This document shows, piece by piece, positions 1 to 5,377 of a stretch of 35,836 bases of DNA. The notes beneath the pieces are model-generated. The model did no database searches. It saw nothing but the letters and a program-made list of their open reading frames with translations, and was not told the origin of the DNA. The stretch covers positions 1 through 35,836 of IMG/VR virus record IMGVR_UViG_3300001847_000392. The stretch is one strand, 5' to 3'. The stretch is from a virus. A program made the position numbers and the translations under genes. Positions within the stretch are counted from its first letter, which is position 1, and every line of letters begins with the position of its first letter.

Positions 1-13
1 TGTGTATGAGAGT

Positions 14-42
14 ATTATAGGGCATCCAGAGGGCTCTGTGAG
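14..42 (-). promoter_or_regulatory. Early-type promoter leading out of the window
   Basis: CTCACA (37-42), spacer of 17, exact TATAAT (14-19) on the minus strand. A small palindrome CAGAGGGCTCTG at 27-38 takes the place of the hairpin. It would serve genes beyond the left edge. Confidence 0.65.
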
Positions 43-236
43 TTCTCCTGTGCCAGTTCGTCAAGTGCCTCCAACTCACCAGCAAGTTCAAGGATGTTCT
101 TTTCAGTAATACCAATATATTTGAGTTCCTCTACAACAGCACGAAGAACAGCAACAACACATTCTTCGTTATACCAAACCGATTTCTCTAAAACTTTTCC
201 ATAAGCATCCATAATCTTTTGTGCTCGTTCAGTCAT
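15..236 (-). CDS. Small hypothetical protein, paralogue of the gene at 4409-4612
   Basis: A 73-residue protein of unknown function, predicted mainly helical and acidic. Its start (M-T-E-R-A-Q-K-I-M) and its spacing of hydrophobic positions match the 67-residue protein at 4409-4612 (M-S-E-R-A-K-E-F-M). Both then have a helix rich in A, V and L, and end near an I/L-L-E/Q-L-A-x-E motif, so I infer a duplicated family. The ATG overlaps the stop of the gene at 233-481 by ATGA, so it is translationally coupled. The last 14 codons run through the AACTGGCACA motif and the next promoter, and the stop TAA lies inside that promoter's TATAAT. It is the last gene of the small-gene ladder. Confidence 0.85.
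   Translation of the reverse strand: MTERAQKIMDAYGKVLEKSVWYNEECVVAVLRAVVEELKYIGITEKNILELAGELEALDELAQENSQSPLDAL
49..58 (-). repeat. AACTGGCACA motif copy, inside a coding end
   Basis: Exact motif in the context CTTGACGAACTGGCACAGGAG. In this copy it is translated (E-L-A-Q-E) as part of the gene at 15-236, whose stop is reached only inside the following -10 box. Confidence 0.7.
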
Positions 237-481
237 AGTGCCTCCACTACCTCACATAATGGAAAAACTCTTACACTTGAAATAAATCCTGGTTTTGCGT
301 ATTTTTCTTTGTAATCTGCTGCGAACTCTTTTGCTTGAAGTTTAGTTTCAAAAGTCCCAAAGTATCGGTAAAATGCTTCTACTCCTTCATATTTGTTATA
401 AAGTCCCACTATCCACTTATGAGAATGTTCTGGGTATGTATCGTTCTCATCAATCCAAGAGTAGTATGCTTCTTTGTTCAT
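233..481 (-). CDS. Small hypothetical protein
   Basis: An 82-residue protein rich in aromatic residues (many Y, F and W), with no domain I recognise. The middle (G-T-F-E-T-K-L-Q-A-K-E-F-A) resembles the sequence-then-helix pattern of many small phage proteins that carry a short beta sheet followed by an 'AxxFA' helix. It is coupled at both ends: its ATG overlaps the upstream stop at 478-481, and its stop overlaps the next ATG at 233-236. The overlaps and the absence of a gap support it as a real member of the ladder operon. Function is unknown. Confidence 0.83.
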   Translation of the reverse strand: MNKEAYYSWIDENDTYPEHSHKWIVGLYNKYEGVEAFYRYFGTFETKLQAKEFAADYKEKYAKPGFISSVRVFPLCEVVEAL

Positions 482-657
482 TTTGCCCTCATAGCAGCAA
501 TCACAGCATCTCTTGCGGTTTTTCCTTTTGCTCTACTCATAGGAAATCCAGTATTGATAAAATACCATTCACTTTCACCATTCATTTTGAGTGAATGAGA
601 TTTAAATTGATTGAGTAGAAACTCAAGGATTTCTGTGTCTGTTGGTTCGTTAGTCAT
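478..657 (-). CDS. Small hypothetical protein
   Basis: A 59-residue protein of unknown function. The open frame extends further upstream, but I chose the ATG at 657 (M-T-N-E-P-T) because a GGAG ribosome site sits 7 bases before it. The nearer in-frame ATG six bases upstream is too close to that site. The start overlaps the end of the gene at 650-838 by eight bases (ATGACTAA). The C-terminal half (S-R-A-K-G-K-T-A-R-D-A-V-I-A-A-M) is a basic amphipathic helix. No catalytic motif is visible. Confidence 0.82.
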   Translation of the reverse strand: MTNEPTDTEILEFLLNQFKSHSLKMNGESEWYFINTGFPMSRAKGKTARDAVIAAMRAK

Positions 658-838
658 TTTCATTCTCCAAACAAGCAATAAGTTTTACGACGTGATAGTA
701 TTCTTTGAAATGTTCCTTATTATTCAATTCCTCATAAGCATCTTCTTCTGTGAGATAAATGAACTGATCGGTCTTGTGTAAATCAGCATAGACCTTACCA
801 TCCTGCCTCTTCAACATAATCGTATAAAAAATAGTCAT
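650..838 (-). CDS. Small hypothetical protein
   Basis: A 62-residue protein beginning M-T-I-F-Y-T-I-M-L-K-R. Alternating hydrophobics suggest two or three N-terminal beta strands followed by a helix (E-E-D-A-Y-E-E-L-N). The open frame could begin one codon earlier at a TTG, but the ATG at 838 forms a TGATG junction with the preceding gene and is preferred. It resembles other short alpha/beta proteins in this ladder, where a strand is followed by a 'xxEEAxxxL' helix. Function is unknown. Confidence 0.82.
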   Translation of the reverse strand: MTIFYTIMLKRQDGKVYADLHKTDQFIYLTEEDAYEELNNKEHFKEYYHVVKLIACLENEND

Positions 839-1017
839 CAAAACTCATCCATAATAATAGTGTCATCAATAGTGGTGCTTCCAGTTTTGTTGAACTCTTC
901 CCAATCTGGGTGTGGCATACCAGCAAGTACCATTTCACCACATTCAGGACAATGGAACATACCAATAGGAGCATCTTTGTAGATGTCTGATGTTGGGTCA
1001 AAGGAACATTTAGTCAT
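838..1017 (-). CDS. Small zinc-ribbon-like protein
   Basis: A 59-residue protein with a C-P-E-C knuckle in its middle, preceded by F-H and followed by G-M-P-H-P-D-W, giving possible Zn ligands from two Cys and nearby His. Such half-knuckles are typical of small phage proteins that bind nucleic acid or a partner protein, but no specific role can be assigned. The ATG at 1017 was chosen over the upstream in-frame start because a GAGG ribosome site lies six bases before it. The start overlaps the previous gene's last codons by eight bases. Confidence 0.82.
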   Translation of the reverse strand: MTKCSFDPTSDIYKDAPIGMFHCPECGEMVLAGMPHPDWEEFNKTGSTTIDDTIIMDEF

Positions 1018-1189
1018 TTTTTGCCTCACGATAACTCCAAGAATTTAGTGTTCTCCACATTACAATCTGTTCAAAGCATTCTCCAAGAGAACCACAAACA
1101 AAATTCTGCTCATCAATACCATCTGGTCCATCCCAGATTTCAGCATAATATTGGTCTAATGATGCTTTATAGGTGATTTCAATTTTCAT
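1010..1189 (-). CDS. Small hypothetical protein
   Basis: A 59-residue protein starting M-K-I-E-I-T-Y-K. It has the strand-turn-strand pattern (Y-Y-A-E-I-W-D-G-P-D-G) seen in small predicted immunity- or inhibitor-like phage proteins, then a helix with W and Y. The in-frame TTG nine bases upstream is rejected in favour of the ATG that forms an ATGA overlap with the preceding gene. No known domain is recognised. Confidence 0.82.
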   Translation of the reverse strand: MKIEITYKASLDQYYAEIWDGPDGIDEQNFVCGSLGECFEQIVMWRTLNSWSYREAKND

Positions 1190-1443
1190 TCTGCCCAATC
1201 CCTCAAATCAACAACATCATACCAATCACACTTCATAGCACCATATTCACCATTTACTTCATAAGTCGTAAAAGTTTCCTTGATTTCTCCTTGTCTTTTT
1301 CCTTTTTGATAATAAGTGTGATACTCTATAAACTTTACTTGTTCCTCTGCTTCCTTTTGAGTTTCATAACATCCAATCCAATCACCAGTTCCAGAAGAAG
1401 GGTAATAACCCTGACCAGCAATCAAAAGATAAGGTTTTTTCAT
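1186..1443 (-). CDS. Small hypothetical protein of a recurrent cyanophage type
   Basis: An 85-residue protein whose N-terminus (Y-L-L-I-A-G-Q-G-Y-Y-P, then G-T-G-D-W-I-G-C-Y-E-T) resembles a family I remember from cyanophage genomes: a beta strand, a Y-Y-P-x-x-G loop, D-W, and an 'E-A-E-E' helix. The C-terminal half adds more beta strands ending in W-Y-D-V-V-D-L-R-D-W. Function is unknown; family membership is from memory. It is coupled on both sides through ATGA overlaps. Confidence 0.84.
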   Translation of the reverse strand: MKKPYLLIAGQGYYPSSGTGDWIGCYETQKEAEEQVKFIEYHTYYQKGKRQGEIKETFTTYEVNGEYGAMKCDWYDVVDLRDWAE

Positions 1444-1622
1444 TCTTCAATCCTTTCATAATCAGCAAAACCATCTGGATTTAGATGTCCTACTGTGAGT
1501 TTAATATTTGTTCCAGTTAGTGCGTGTTGAAGAACAACTCTATGAGAATACTGCTCCATTACAACATAAACATCATTAGAGTTCTTATGTTTCCATTTAG
1601 AACCTATTGGTATTTTAGTCAT
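1440..1622 (-). CDS. Small predicted beta-barrel protein
   Basis: A 60-residue protein starting M-T-K-I-P-I-G-S-K-W-K-H-K, followed by alternating hydrophobic strands (V-Y-V-V-M-E and V-V-L-Q-H). The pattern 'I-P-x-G-S-x-W-x-H-K-x-x-x-x-x-Y-x-V' is typical of small SH3-like barrels of the DUF1653 or KOW kind. I infer only the fold, not a role. The start is coupled to the preceding gene by ATGA, and the end overlaps the next gene the same way. Confidence 0.82.
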   Translation of the reverse strand: MTKIPIGSKWKHKNSNDVYVVMEQYSHRVVLQHALTGTNIKLTVGHLNPDGFADYERIEE

Positions 1623-1804
1623 TCTTGATTCATCCTATACTCTAAAGGATAATTGCAGTTGATATGATTAAAGAAGTCAAAGGCAGGGTCTTCATCCTCG
1701 TCATAGTAGTTAGTCCAGACAACATCATACCATTCCTTGACGCATTCTGCAAACCAGTAGAACCCATAACCAAGTTTATCAAAGAGATTTAGTTTCTCAT
1801 TCAT
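1619..1804 (-). CDS. Small hypothetical acidic protein
   Basis: A 61-residue protein rich in Y, F, W and acidic residues (Y-Y-D-E-D-E-D), with no recognised domain. The open frame extends four codons further up to a TTG. I chose the ATG at 1804 because GAGG lies six bases before it and that site overlaps the end of the previous gene. The aromatic, strongly acidic make-up is shared with several neighbours in this ladder and would suit a protein that binds a basic partner; that is speculation. Confidence 0.81.
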   Translation of the reverse strand: MNEKLNLFDKLGYGFYWFAECVKEWYDVVWTNYYDEDEDPAFDFFNHINCNYPLEYRMNQE

Positions 1805-1805
1805 A

Positions 1806-2069
1806 TCAAACCTCAATAATCAGAACATCCTTTTTAGTCATAGGAATTTGTCCTTCCGTAATCTTACCTTTTACCTCATCCCTATACTCACAGATTTCTT
1901 CAGTAAAGGAGTAATAGTCAATTTCACTTTGCCACTTTGTAGTATAAGTGCAGTGATTGATTGAGGTCTTGAAGATTGCAAAGTCATCTTCAATATTATC
2001 ACCATAAATCAGGACTTCTAAATCATCAGGATACTGGGCAAGTTTTTCTTTTAGGTCTTTGAGTTTCAT
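1806..2069 (-). CDS. Small hypothetical protein
   Basis: An 87-residue protein beginning M-K-L-K-D-L-K-E-K-L-A-Q-Y-P-D-D-L-E-V. The 'K-x-L-x-x-Y-P-D-D-x-E-V' opening recurs widely in small phage and prophage proteins, where a helix leads into a beta strand. The rest alternates strands and loops and ends in a hydrophobic strand (V-L-I-I-E-V). The start overlaps the upstream stop by ATGA. Function is unknown. Confidence 0.84.
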   Translation of the reverse strand: MKLKDLKEKLAQYPDDLEVLIYGDNIEDDFAIFKTSINHCTYTTKWQSEIDYYSFTEEICEYRDEVKGKITEGQIPMTKKDVLIIEV

Positions 2070-2290
2070 TCCATTCCTCTTACAATAGTGTCTCCTTGAA
2101 GTTCATAATAAACTCTTTCTGTTTCTGGTCGTTTTAGTCTTCGTTCCTTTTCTTCTTCCAGAATTTTAATGGCATCTTGTTCTGCTTGTTCTTGACTACT
2201 ATAAAGACCGCAGTGATACCAATACCAGTCATAGAGAACATAGTATTCCTGGCCACTGGGGGATTTATAGGGTTTTACTATGAGTTTCAT
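2066..2290 (-). CDS. Small hypothetical protein
   Basis: A 74-residue protein with an aromatic N-terminal sheet (E-Y-Y-V-L-Y-D-W-Y-W-Y), then a charged helix (Q-E-Q-A-E-Q-D-A-I-K-I-L-E-E-E-K) and a short C-terminal strand. It follows the same strand-then-'EQAE'-helix plan as the gene at 1186-1443, though I cannot show common descent by eye. It is coupled on both sides by ATGA overlaps. No functional motif is visible. Confidence 0.83.
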   Translation of the reverse strand: MKLIVKPYKSPSGQEYYVLYDWYWYHCGLYSSQEQAEQDAIKILEEEKERRLKRPETERVYYELQGDTIVRGME

Positions 2291-2487
2291 TTGAGTTTCT
2301 CTCTTGCTTTGCGGGCAGCATCATAAAGTTCCCGAAGTCGTTGTGACCTTCCTTCTCGTTTCTTGACTTGTTCGGGTGAATTATACCACACACTGTCAGT
2401 CCCGTGCAATGGACAATCTGGGTTAAGGTTTCTGGTGTCGGTGGTTTTAGTTCCTATTTGAAGATAGGAACAAGTACATTCAGTCAT
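2287..2487 (-). CDS. Small zinc-knuckle protein resembling an actinophage family
   Basis: A 66-residue protein with C-T-C near the start, then N-P-D-C-P-L-H-G around residues 23-29. That gives three Cys and one His in an order suited to one zinc ion. It continues W-Y-N-S-P-E-Q-V and ends in a long basic helix (R-L-R-E-L-Y-D-A-A-R-K-A-R-E-K). This order of elements is one I associate with a common small protein of actinobacteriophages, so a shared family is inferred. The ATG is set by an ATGA overlap; the upstream in-frame TTG is rejected. Its role is unknown; the helix and knuckle would fit nucleic-acid binding. Confidence 0.82.
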   Translation of the reverse strand: MTECTCSYLQIGTKTTDTRNLNPDCPLHGTDSVWYNSPEQVKKREGRSQRLRELYDAARKAREKLK

Positions 2488-2729
2488 TCCGTAAATCCCC
2501 AATCATAAAAGTCCCGTGGTTCTTCATATTCTGCAGTGCAACCAGTATAGGCATAGAGTTTATTGTTCATCTTATACCATTCGTGATTGAGTGCATACCA
2601 GAAATTCATACAATACCAATCGTAATACATCAATCCTTCTGGGGAACCCTCAAGGCACCAAAGGTTAGTATTCACTGGAACCGTCATCCAGATTTTCCAA
2701 TAGTCAAAGATAATTCTTGTGATGTTCAT
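2484..2729 (-). CDS. Small hypothetical aromatic-rich protein
   Basis: An 81-residue protein unusually rich in W and Y (W-K-I-W, Y-Y-D-W-Y, N-F-W-Y, F-Y-D-W). It has three Cys, but not in a metal-binding spacing. No transmembrane segment or domain is apparent. The start overlaps the stop of the gene at 2726-3151 by ATGA, and the end overlaps the next start the same way, so it is placed firmly in the operon. Function is unknown. Confidence 0.82.
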   Translation of the reverse strand: MNITRIIFDYWKIWMTVPVNTNLWCLEGSPEGLMYYDWYCMNFWYALNHEWYKMNNKLYAYTGCTAEYEEPRDFYDWGFTE

Positions 2730-3151
2730 TTGATTTTTCCTCGCAGATAATCAATACATTCATTCCATTTTTCATTACAATCACTATAAGAAATAAAACG
2801 ATTGTCGTTCAACCATACACTAATCTTATCTGCAAGTTCTTCGCAGGTTGGTTGGTCATCATCGTCATTCCATTCCTTAATAATCTCATAAAGTGTTTGA
2901 GGTATTGGTGTTTCATTCACCTCAACATCTTTTGGTTGTGCTGCTTCCCAACCTGCTTGAAAACCTGCCCACCTTGCGTCTTCAATAAAAGATGTATCAC
3001 TTATGTTAGTATTAGGATACTCTCCCCACCACTCCTTATATGCTTCTTCTACTGGCATCTTCACTCGGTCAAGTTTTTCAAGAAACTCAACCTTTGCTTG
3101 AAGCACTTTGATTTTAGATTTCAGTTTTTCAATTTCATTATTAAAGGTCAT
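2726..3151 (-). CDS. Hypothetical protein with N-terminal coiled coil
   Basis: A 141-residue protein, the longest in the ladder. Residues 1-30 form a clear heptad-like coiled coil (E-I-E-K-L-K-S-K-I-K-V-L-Q-A-K-V-E-F-L-E), suggesting self-association. The middle contains W-W-G-E-Y-P and a helix G-F-Q-A-G-W-E-A-A, a pattern common in small phage proteins, followed by an acidic linker. The start lies inside the end of the preceding gene (11-base overlap). No enzymatic motif is visible. Confidence 0.85.
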   Translation of the reverse strand: MTFNNEIEKLKSKIKVLQAKVEFLEKLDRVKMPVEEAYKEWWGEYPNTNISDTSFIEDARWAGFQAGWEAAQPKDVEVNETPIPQTLYEIIKEWNDDDDQPTCEELADKISVWLNDNRFISYSDCNEKWNECIDYLRGKIK

Positions 3152-3413
3152 TTGGGTTCTCCATTTTCACATAAACAACATCATTGTAATCATCATTTCC
3201 TTCATCGTCTGGACCCTCAAAAAACCAATCACCAAATCTTGGATTTTTTCTATGCCAAGAAGAAAAAGAACTTTCCACTTCCCAAATCTTATCTTTAATT
3301 TGTTGATAGGTTCCCTCTAAAATATAGAGTTTATTTCTTGCTGTGGTTGTAGCAGTGTCTTGCCCACATACACCAGTAGCACCATCATCTTTGTAAGTAA
3401 TGTAGAGTTTCAT
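3141..3413 (-). CDS. Small hypothetical protein
   Basis: A 90-residue protein starting M-K-L-Y-I-T-Y-K-D-D-G, an alpha/beta type with an acidic C-terminal region (E-G-P-D-D-E-G-N-D-D). No known domain is recognised. A strong GAGG site five bases before the ATG overlaps the stop codon of the gene at 3420-3677, so re-initiation is likely. The end overlaps the start of the next gene by 11 bases. Confidence 0.83.
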   Translation of the reverse strand: MKLYITYKDDGATGVCGQDTATTTARNKLYILEGTYQQIKDKIWEVESSFSSWHRKNPRFGDWFFEGPDDEGNDDYNDVVYVKMENPNDL

Positions 3414-3419
3414 AATACC

Positions 3420-3677
3420 TCAATTCAAATAACTTTCAAGAACAGACAGGACTTTCAATTCTCCTTCGGGAGTTGTCAGTAGATTTGCGGGGACTTTACC
3501 ATCCAGTTGTTTGTTTGGTGTTTGAACCCAGTGTCGCATAAGTTTCATATCACTTCCTGTTTGTCGTGCAAGAACACTATAAATGCGGATAAGTGTTAGG
3601 TCTGTGTTCCATTCTGTGAGACCCAAAAGTTCGCCTGCCTTTCCTGCAGATTTTTGTAGTAGGTGTTGGTCAGTCAT
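3420..3677 (-). CDS. MbcA/ParS/Xre antitoxin toxin-binding domain protein (DUF2384-like), solitary
   Basis: An 85-residue protein whose residues about 26-84 match what I know of the toxin-binding domain of MbcA/ParS/Xre antitoxins. There is a helix (L-I-R-I-Y-S-V-L-A), then H-W-V-Q-T-P-N-K-Q-L-D-G-K-V-P with the family's W-x-x-T-P-N-x-x-L-x-G-x-x-P, and L-L-T-T-P-E-G. The N-terminal DNA-binding part of such antitoxins is largely missing; only a G-K-A-G-E-L-L-G-L-T remnant precedes the domain. In the family this domain blocks RES-type toxins. No RES toxin is visible nearby, so it may neutralise a host toxin or have a new partner. A good ribosome site (GGGAGA) precedes the ATG. Confidence 0.78.
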   Translation of the reverse strand: MTDQHLLQKSAGKAGELLGLTEWNTDLTLIRIYSVLARQTGSDMKLMRHWVQTPNKQLDGKVPANLLTTPEGELKVLSVLESYLN

Positions 3678-3832
3678 TCTCCCTCTCCATATTCAGTGGT
3701 AATACTATCAATCACATAATCCCCATGAGCAATCAGAAGATTTGCAGTGGCGATTGCAAGTTGCATGGTCTTGTGTTTCTGGTAACGCTTTTCCAGATCG
3801 TTTTTGTAGTAATAAGAGATTAGGTAGGTCAT
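3674..3832 (-). CDS. Very small hypothetical protein
   Basis: A 52-residue reading frame below the usual length cut-off, beginning M-T-Y-L-I-S-Y-Y-Y-K and ending Y-G-E-G-E. The ATG overlaps the stop of the gene at 3829-4116 by ATGA, and its own stop overlaps the next ATG, so it exactly fills the space between two genes. The central part (M-Q-L-A-I-A-T-A-N-L-L-I-A-H-G) is a hydrophobic helix; the ends are polar. Exact fit and coupling are the main evidence. Function is unknown. Confidence 0.8.
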   Translation of the reverse strand: MTYLISYYYKNDLEKRYQKHKTMQLAIATANLLIAHGDYVIDSITTEYGEGE

Positions 3833-4116
3833 CGGACTTGTCCTTGATAAGAAAAATTGATTTGTTCTTTATTCACACCACGAATTCTGGCAAGTTCCTC
3901 AATAGATTTCTGTCTCCGTGGTGGCAGTTTCTCAAATTCTACCCACTTGACTTCGGCACCTTCAGGAAGAATGTGATTGGCATTATCGTAGATTTTATCT
4001 ACTGTTTGATAAACAAACTCAGAGACTTTGTAGGCAATCATAAGAGGGATCATCACACCTGCACGAAGAATGATCAGATGCGGAAGGTATTTGTTGTAGG
4101 GGTAGAGTTTAGTCAT
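3829..4116 (-). CDS. Hypothetical protein with hydrophobic segment, first gene of the ladder operon
   Basis: A 95-residue protein. Residues 11-29 (L-P-H-L-I-I-L-R-A-G-V-M-I-P-L-M-I-A-Y) are hydrophobic and could be a weak membrane or buried helix. The rest is charged and ends in a basic stretch (L-P-P-R-R-Q-K-S). It is the first gene after the promoter at 4139-4144. The leader of about 25 bases shows no clear ribosome site, unlike the downstream genes. Function is unknown. Confidence 0.83.
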   Translation of the reverse strand: MTKLYPYNKYLPHLIILRAGVMIPLMIAYKVSEFVYQTVDKIYDNANHILPEGAEVKWVEFEKLPPRRQKSIEELARIRGVNKEQINFSYQGQVR

Positions 4117-4138
4117 GAGGATGGTTGTTTACCAGTAC

Positions 4139-4144
4139 ATTATA
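4139..4144 (-). promoter_or_regulatory. Early-type -10 box directly after a terminator
   Basis: A perfect TATAAT lies four bases beyond the T-run of the terminator at 4149-4171 and about 25 bases before the ATG at 4116. The expected -35 position falls in the hairpin and matches the consensus poorly. It is predicted to drive the ladder operon that runs down to the left edge. Confidence 0.65.
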
Positions 4145-4148
4145 AGAC

Positions 4149-4171
4149 AAAAAAGGCGCCATGCAGCGCCT
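4149..4171 (-). terminator. Rho-independent terminator
   Basis: Minus-strand stem AGGCGC/GCGCCT with a short TGCATG loop, followed by six T residues. It lies just after the gene at 4186-4422 and the AACTGTCACA motif, and ends the operon that starts at 5321. Confidence 0.85.
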
Positions 4172-4173
4172 CC

Positions 4174-4183
4174 TGTGACAGTT
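4174..4183 (-). repeat. AACTGKCACA motif, variant copy (AACTGTCACA)
   Basis: One base differs from the common AACTGGCACA, and in the wider context GACACTTGAAGAACTGTCAC it makes a 22-base inverted repeat (4175-4196) with GTGACA/TGTCAC ends. It sits between the stop at 4186 and the terminator. Confidence 0.7.
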
Positions 4184-4185
4184 CT

Positions 4186-4422
4186 TCAAGTGTCACGATG
4201 CCAATTCAGAGTGATCAAATCAAAACAAAATGAGAACTTATGACCATAAACCCAAAAACTCAGAAGACCATTGCAACCTATTGTAAACTGCATCATAGGC
4301 GAGCAGGCATCATCAGACCATGAAACTGAGGTTTGAATCAGAGACCATCTTTTGAATTGAAGAACAGTTAAACAATATTCATTTCCATAATCTTCTCTGA
4401 CAAAATAATTAAGGAGTTTCAT
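4186..4422 (-). CDS. Hypothetical protein
   Basis: A 78-residue protein starting M-K-L-L-N-Y-F-V-R-E-D-Y-G. The sequence alternates strands rich in F, W and C (W-S-D-D-A-C, F-S-F-C-F-D) and looks like a small all-beta domain. The open frame extends upstream, but the ATG at 4422 is chosen because it lies within the last codons of the gene at 4409-4612 with a GAGG site nine bases before it. Its stop abuts the AACTGTCACA motif and terminator. Function is unknown. Confidence 0.8.
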   Translation of the reverse strand: MKLLNYFVREDYGNEYCLTVLQFKRWSLIQTSVSWSDDACSPMMQFTIGCNGLLSFWVYGHKFSFCFDLITLNWHRDT

Positions 4423-4612
4423 TTTTAATTTCCTCTGCAAGTTGGAGTAGATCGTTCTTATCCAGAACAATCAGATCATTCTGGGCATTGTAGAACCTAA
4501 CTGACTCAGCCGCCAGTGAAAGAATAGCAGACACTAACTGTTCTTCAGTGTCTGCTCCTTCGTTTCTTTTTTGCCAAACGGCACTCATGAATTCTTTTGC
4601 TCTTTCACTCAT
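4409..4612 (-). CDS. Small hypothetical protein, paralogue of the gene at 15-236
   Basis: A 67-residue mainly helical acidic protein. M-S-E-R-A-K-E-F-M at the start and L-L-Q-L-A-E-E-I near the end match the gene at 15-236 (M-T-E-R-A-Q-K-I-M and I-L-E-L-A-G-E-L), so the two look like a duplicated family lying in neighbouring operons. The start overlaps the stop of the zinc-ribbon gene by eight bases (ATGAGTGA). Function is unknown. Confidence 0.84.
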   Translation of the reverse strand: MSERAKEFMSAVWQKRNEGADTEEQLVSAILSLAAESVRFYNAQNDLIVLDKNDLLQLAEEIKNETP

Positions 4613-5321
4613 CTTTCAACAGTTCCGAAATACCTTTACGCAGATAACCATAATCCCTTGTTTCAGTCACGGATTTTTCTTGCCCACATACACCACACTT
4701 TCCTTGCCAAGTAGAAGAACATCCTACGCTATAATCTCCATATTGCTTGCCGCAGTCATGACAAACAGTTGCAGCGTTCTTGAGTTTCTTTAGAAGATTG
4801 AATTTATTTTGCTCTTCTGCCGCATGACTCATCGCATCCATTTCCTCATCAGTGTACTGAGGATTATCAGGATTTTTAAGACGGGAGATCTGTGCCTCCA
4901 AATCACGAATTTTTGCATTTGTATTTTTCTTAAATTCCCAATAACGTTTTTCCCACGCATCAATATCAGGTTGGTTTTGCTCATTCCATTTCCTCTCAAT
5001 TTCCAATCGGTCTTCAAGGATTTCAGGGAGTTCCTCTGACAAAATCAAGTCATATTCAGAAGCAACTTTTTTCATCAGTTCTTCATTGTTATACTCATTG
5101 AAAGCAAGATGAGCTGCCCCATCCATAATTTGAAACTCATTGAAACCAACTGCAGCCAAAAAGTTCTTAAAAAGATGAAAGTATTGATACACGGAAAGAT
5201 CATGCCTTTCACTTTCAACTACGACTTTTTGATCGGGAAGAAGCTCCTTAAAGTCTTTAGAGTATTCAAAGTTCTCGTCTGACATAGTGTAGACGAATTT
5301 TACAGAGCCAGTTTCAGACAT
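4605..5321 (-). CDS. Zinc-ribbon protein with coiled coil, unknown function
   Basis: A 238-residue protein. Residues 1-100 form an alpha/beta region. Residues about 105-180 are charged and helical, with heptads around 138-148 suggesting a coiled coil. The C-terminus carries Cys at 187, 190, 201, 209 and 212 (C-H-D-C, then C-G-V-C), a zinc ribbon that would fit binding to nucleic acid or an RNA polymerase-type partner. It is the first gene after the strong TTGACA-N17-TATAAT promoter, with a short leader lacking an obvious ribosome site. I do not recognise the family; similar proteins occur in cyanophages as far as I recall. Confidence 0.86.
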   Translation of the reverse strand: MSETGSVKFVYTMSDENFEYSKDFKELLPDQKVVVESERHDLSVYQYFHLFKNFLAAVGFNEFQIMDGAAHLAFNEYNNEELMKKVASEYDLILSEELPEILEDRLEIERKWNEQNQPDIDAWEKRYWEFKKNTNAKIRDLEAQISRLKNPDNPQYTDEEMDAMSHAAEEQNKFNLLKKLKNAATVCHDCGKQYGDYSVGCSSTWQGKCGVCGQEKSVTETRDYGYLRKGISELLKDE

Positions 5322-5342
5322 AGAGATGATAAAGTAAAGAAC

Positions 5343-5371
5343 ATTATAGGAAAAAGAGGGCTTGATGTCAA
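5343..5371 (-). promoter_or_regulatory. Consensus sigma70-type promoter overlapping a terminator
   Basis: Exact TTGACA (5366-5371), a 17-base spacer and exact TATAAT (5343-5348). The -35 box covers the loop and part of the stem of the terminator hairpin at 5356-5377, and the spacer contains its T-run. It should drive the genes at 5321, 4612 and 4422. Confidence 0.85.
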
Positions 5372-5377
5372 GCCCTC
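5351..5377 (-). terminator. Rho-independent terminator with -35 box in its loop
   Basis: Minus-strand stem GAGGGCTTGA/TCAAGCCCTC (10 bp) with a two-base centre, followed by five T residues. It begins immediately at the stop of the phosphatase gene (5376). Its 3' half doubles as part of the next promoter. Confidence 0.85.

Noticed and set aside
335-598. Plus-strand ORFs across the small-gene ladder and repair genes
   Set aside because: They lie antisense to coupled genes with ribosome sites and have low-complexity or Cys/Ser-rich translations with no domain features.
795-1001. Alternative minus-strand ORF in another frame
   Set aside because: It overlaps the coupled genes at 650 and 838 and has no ribosome site or coupling.
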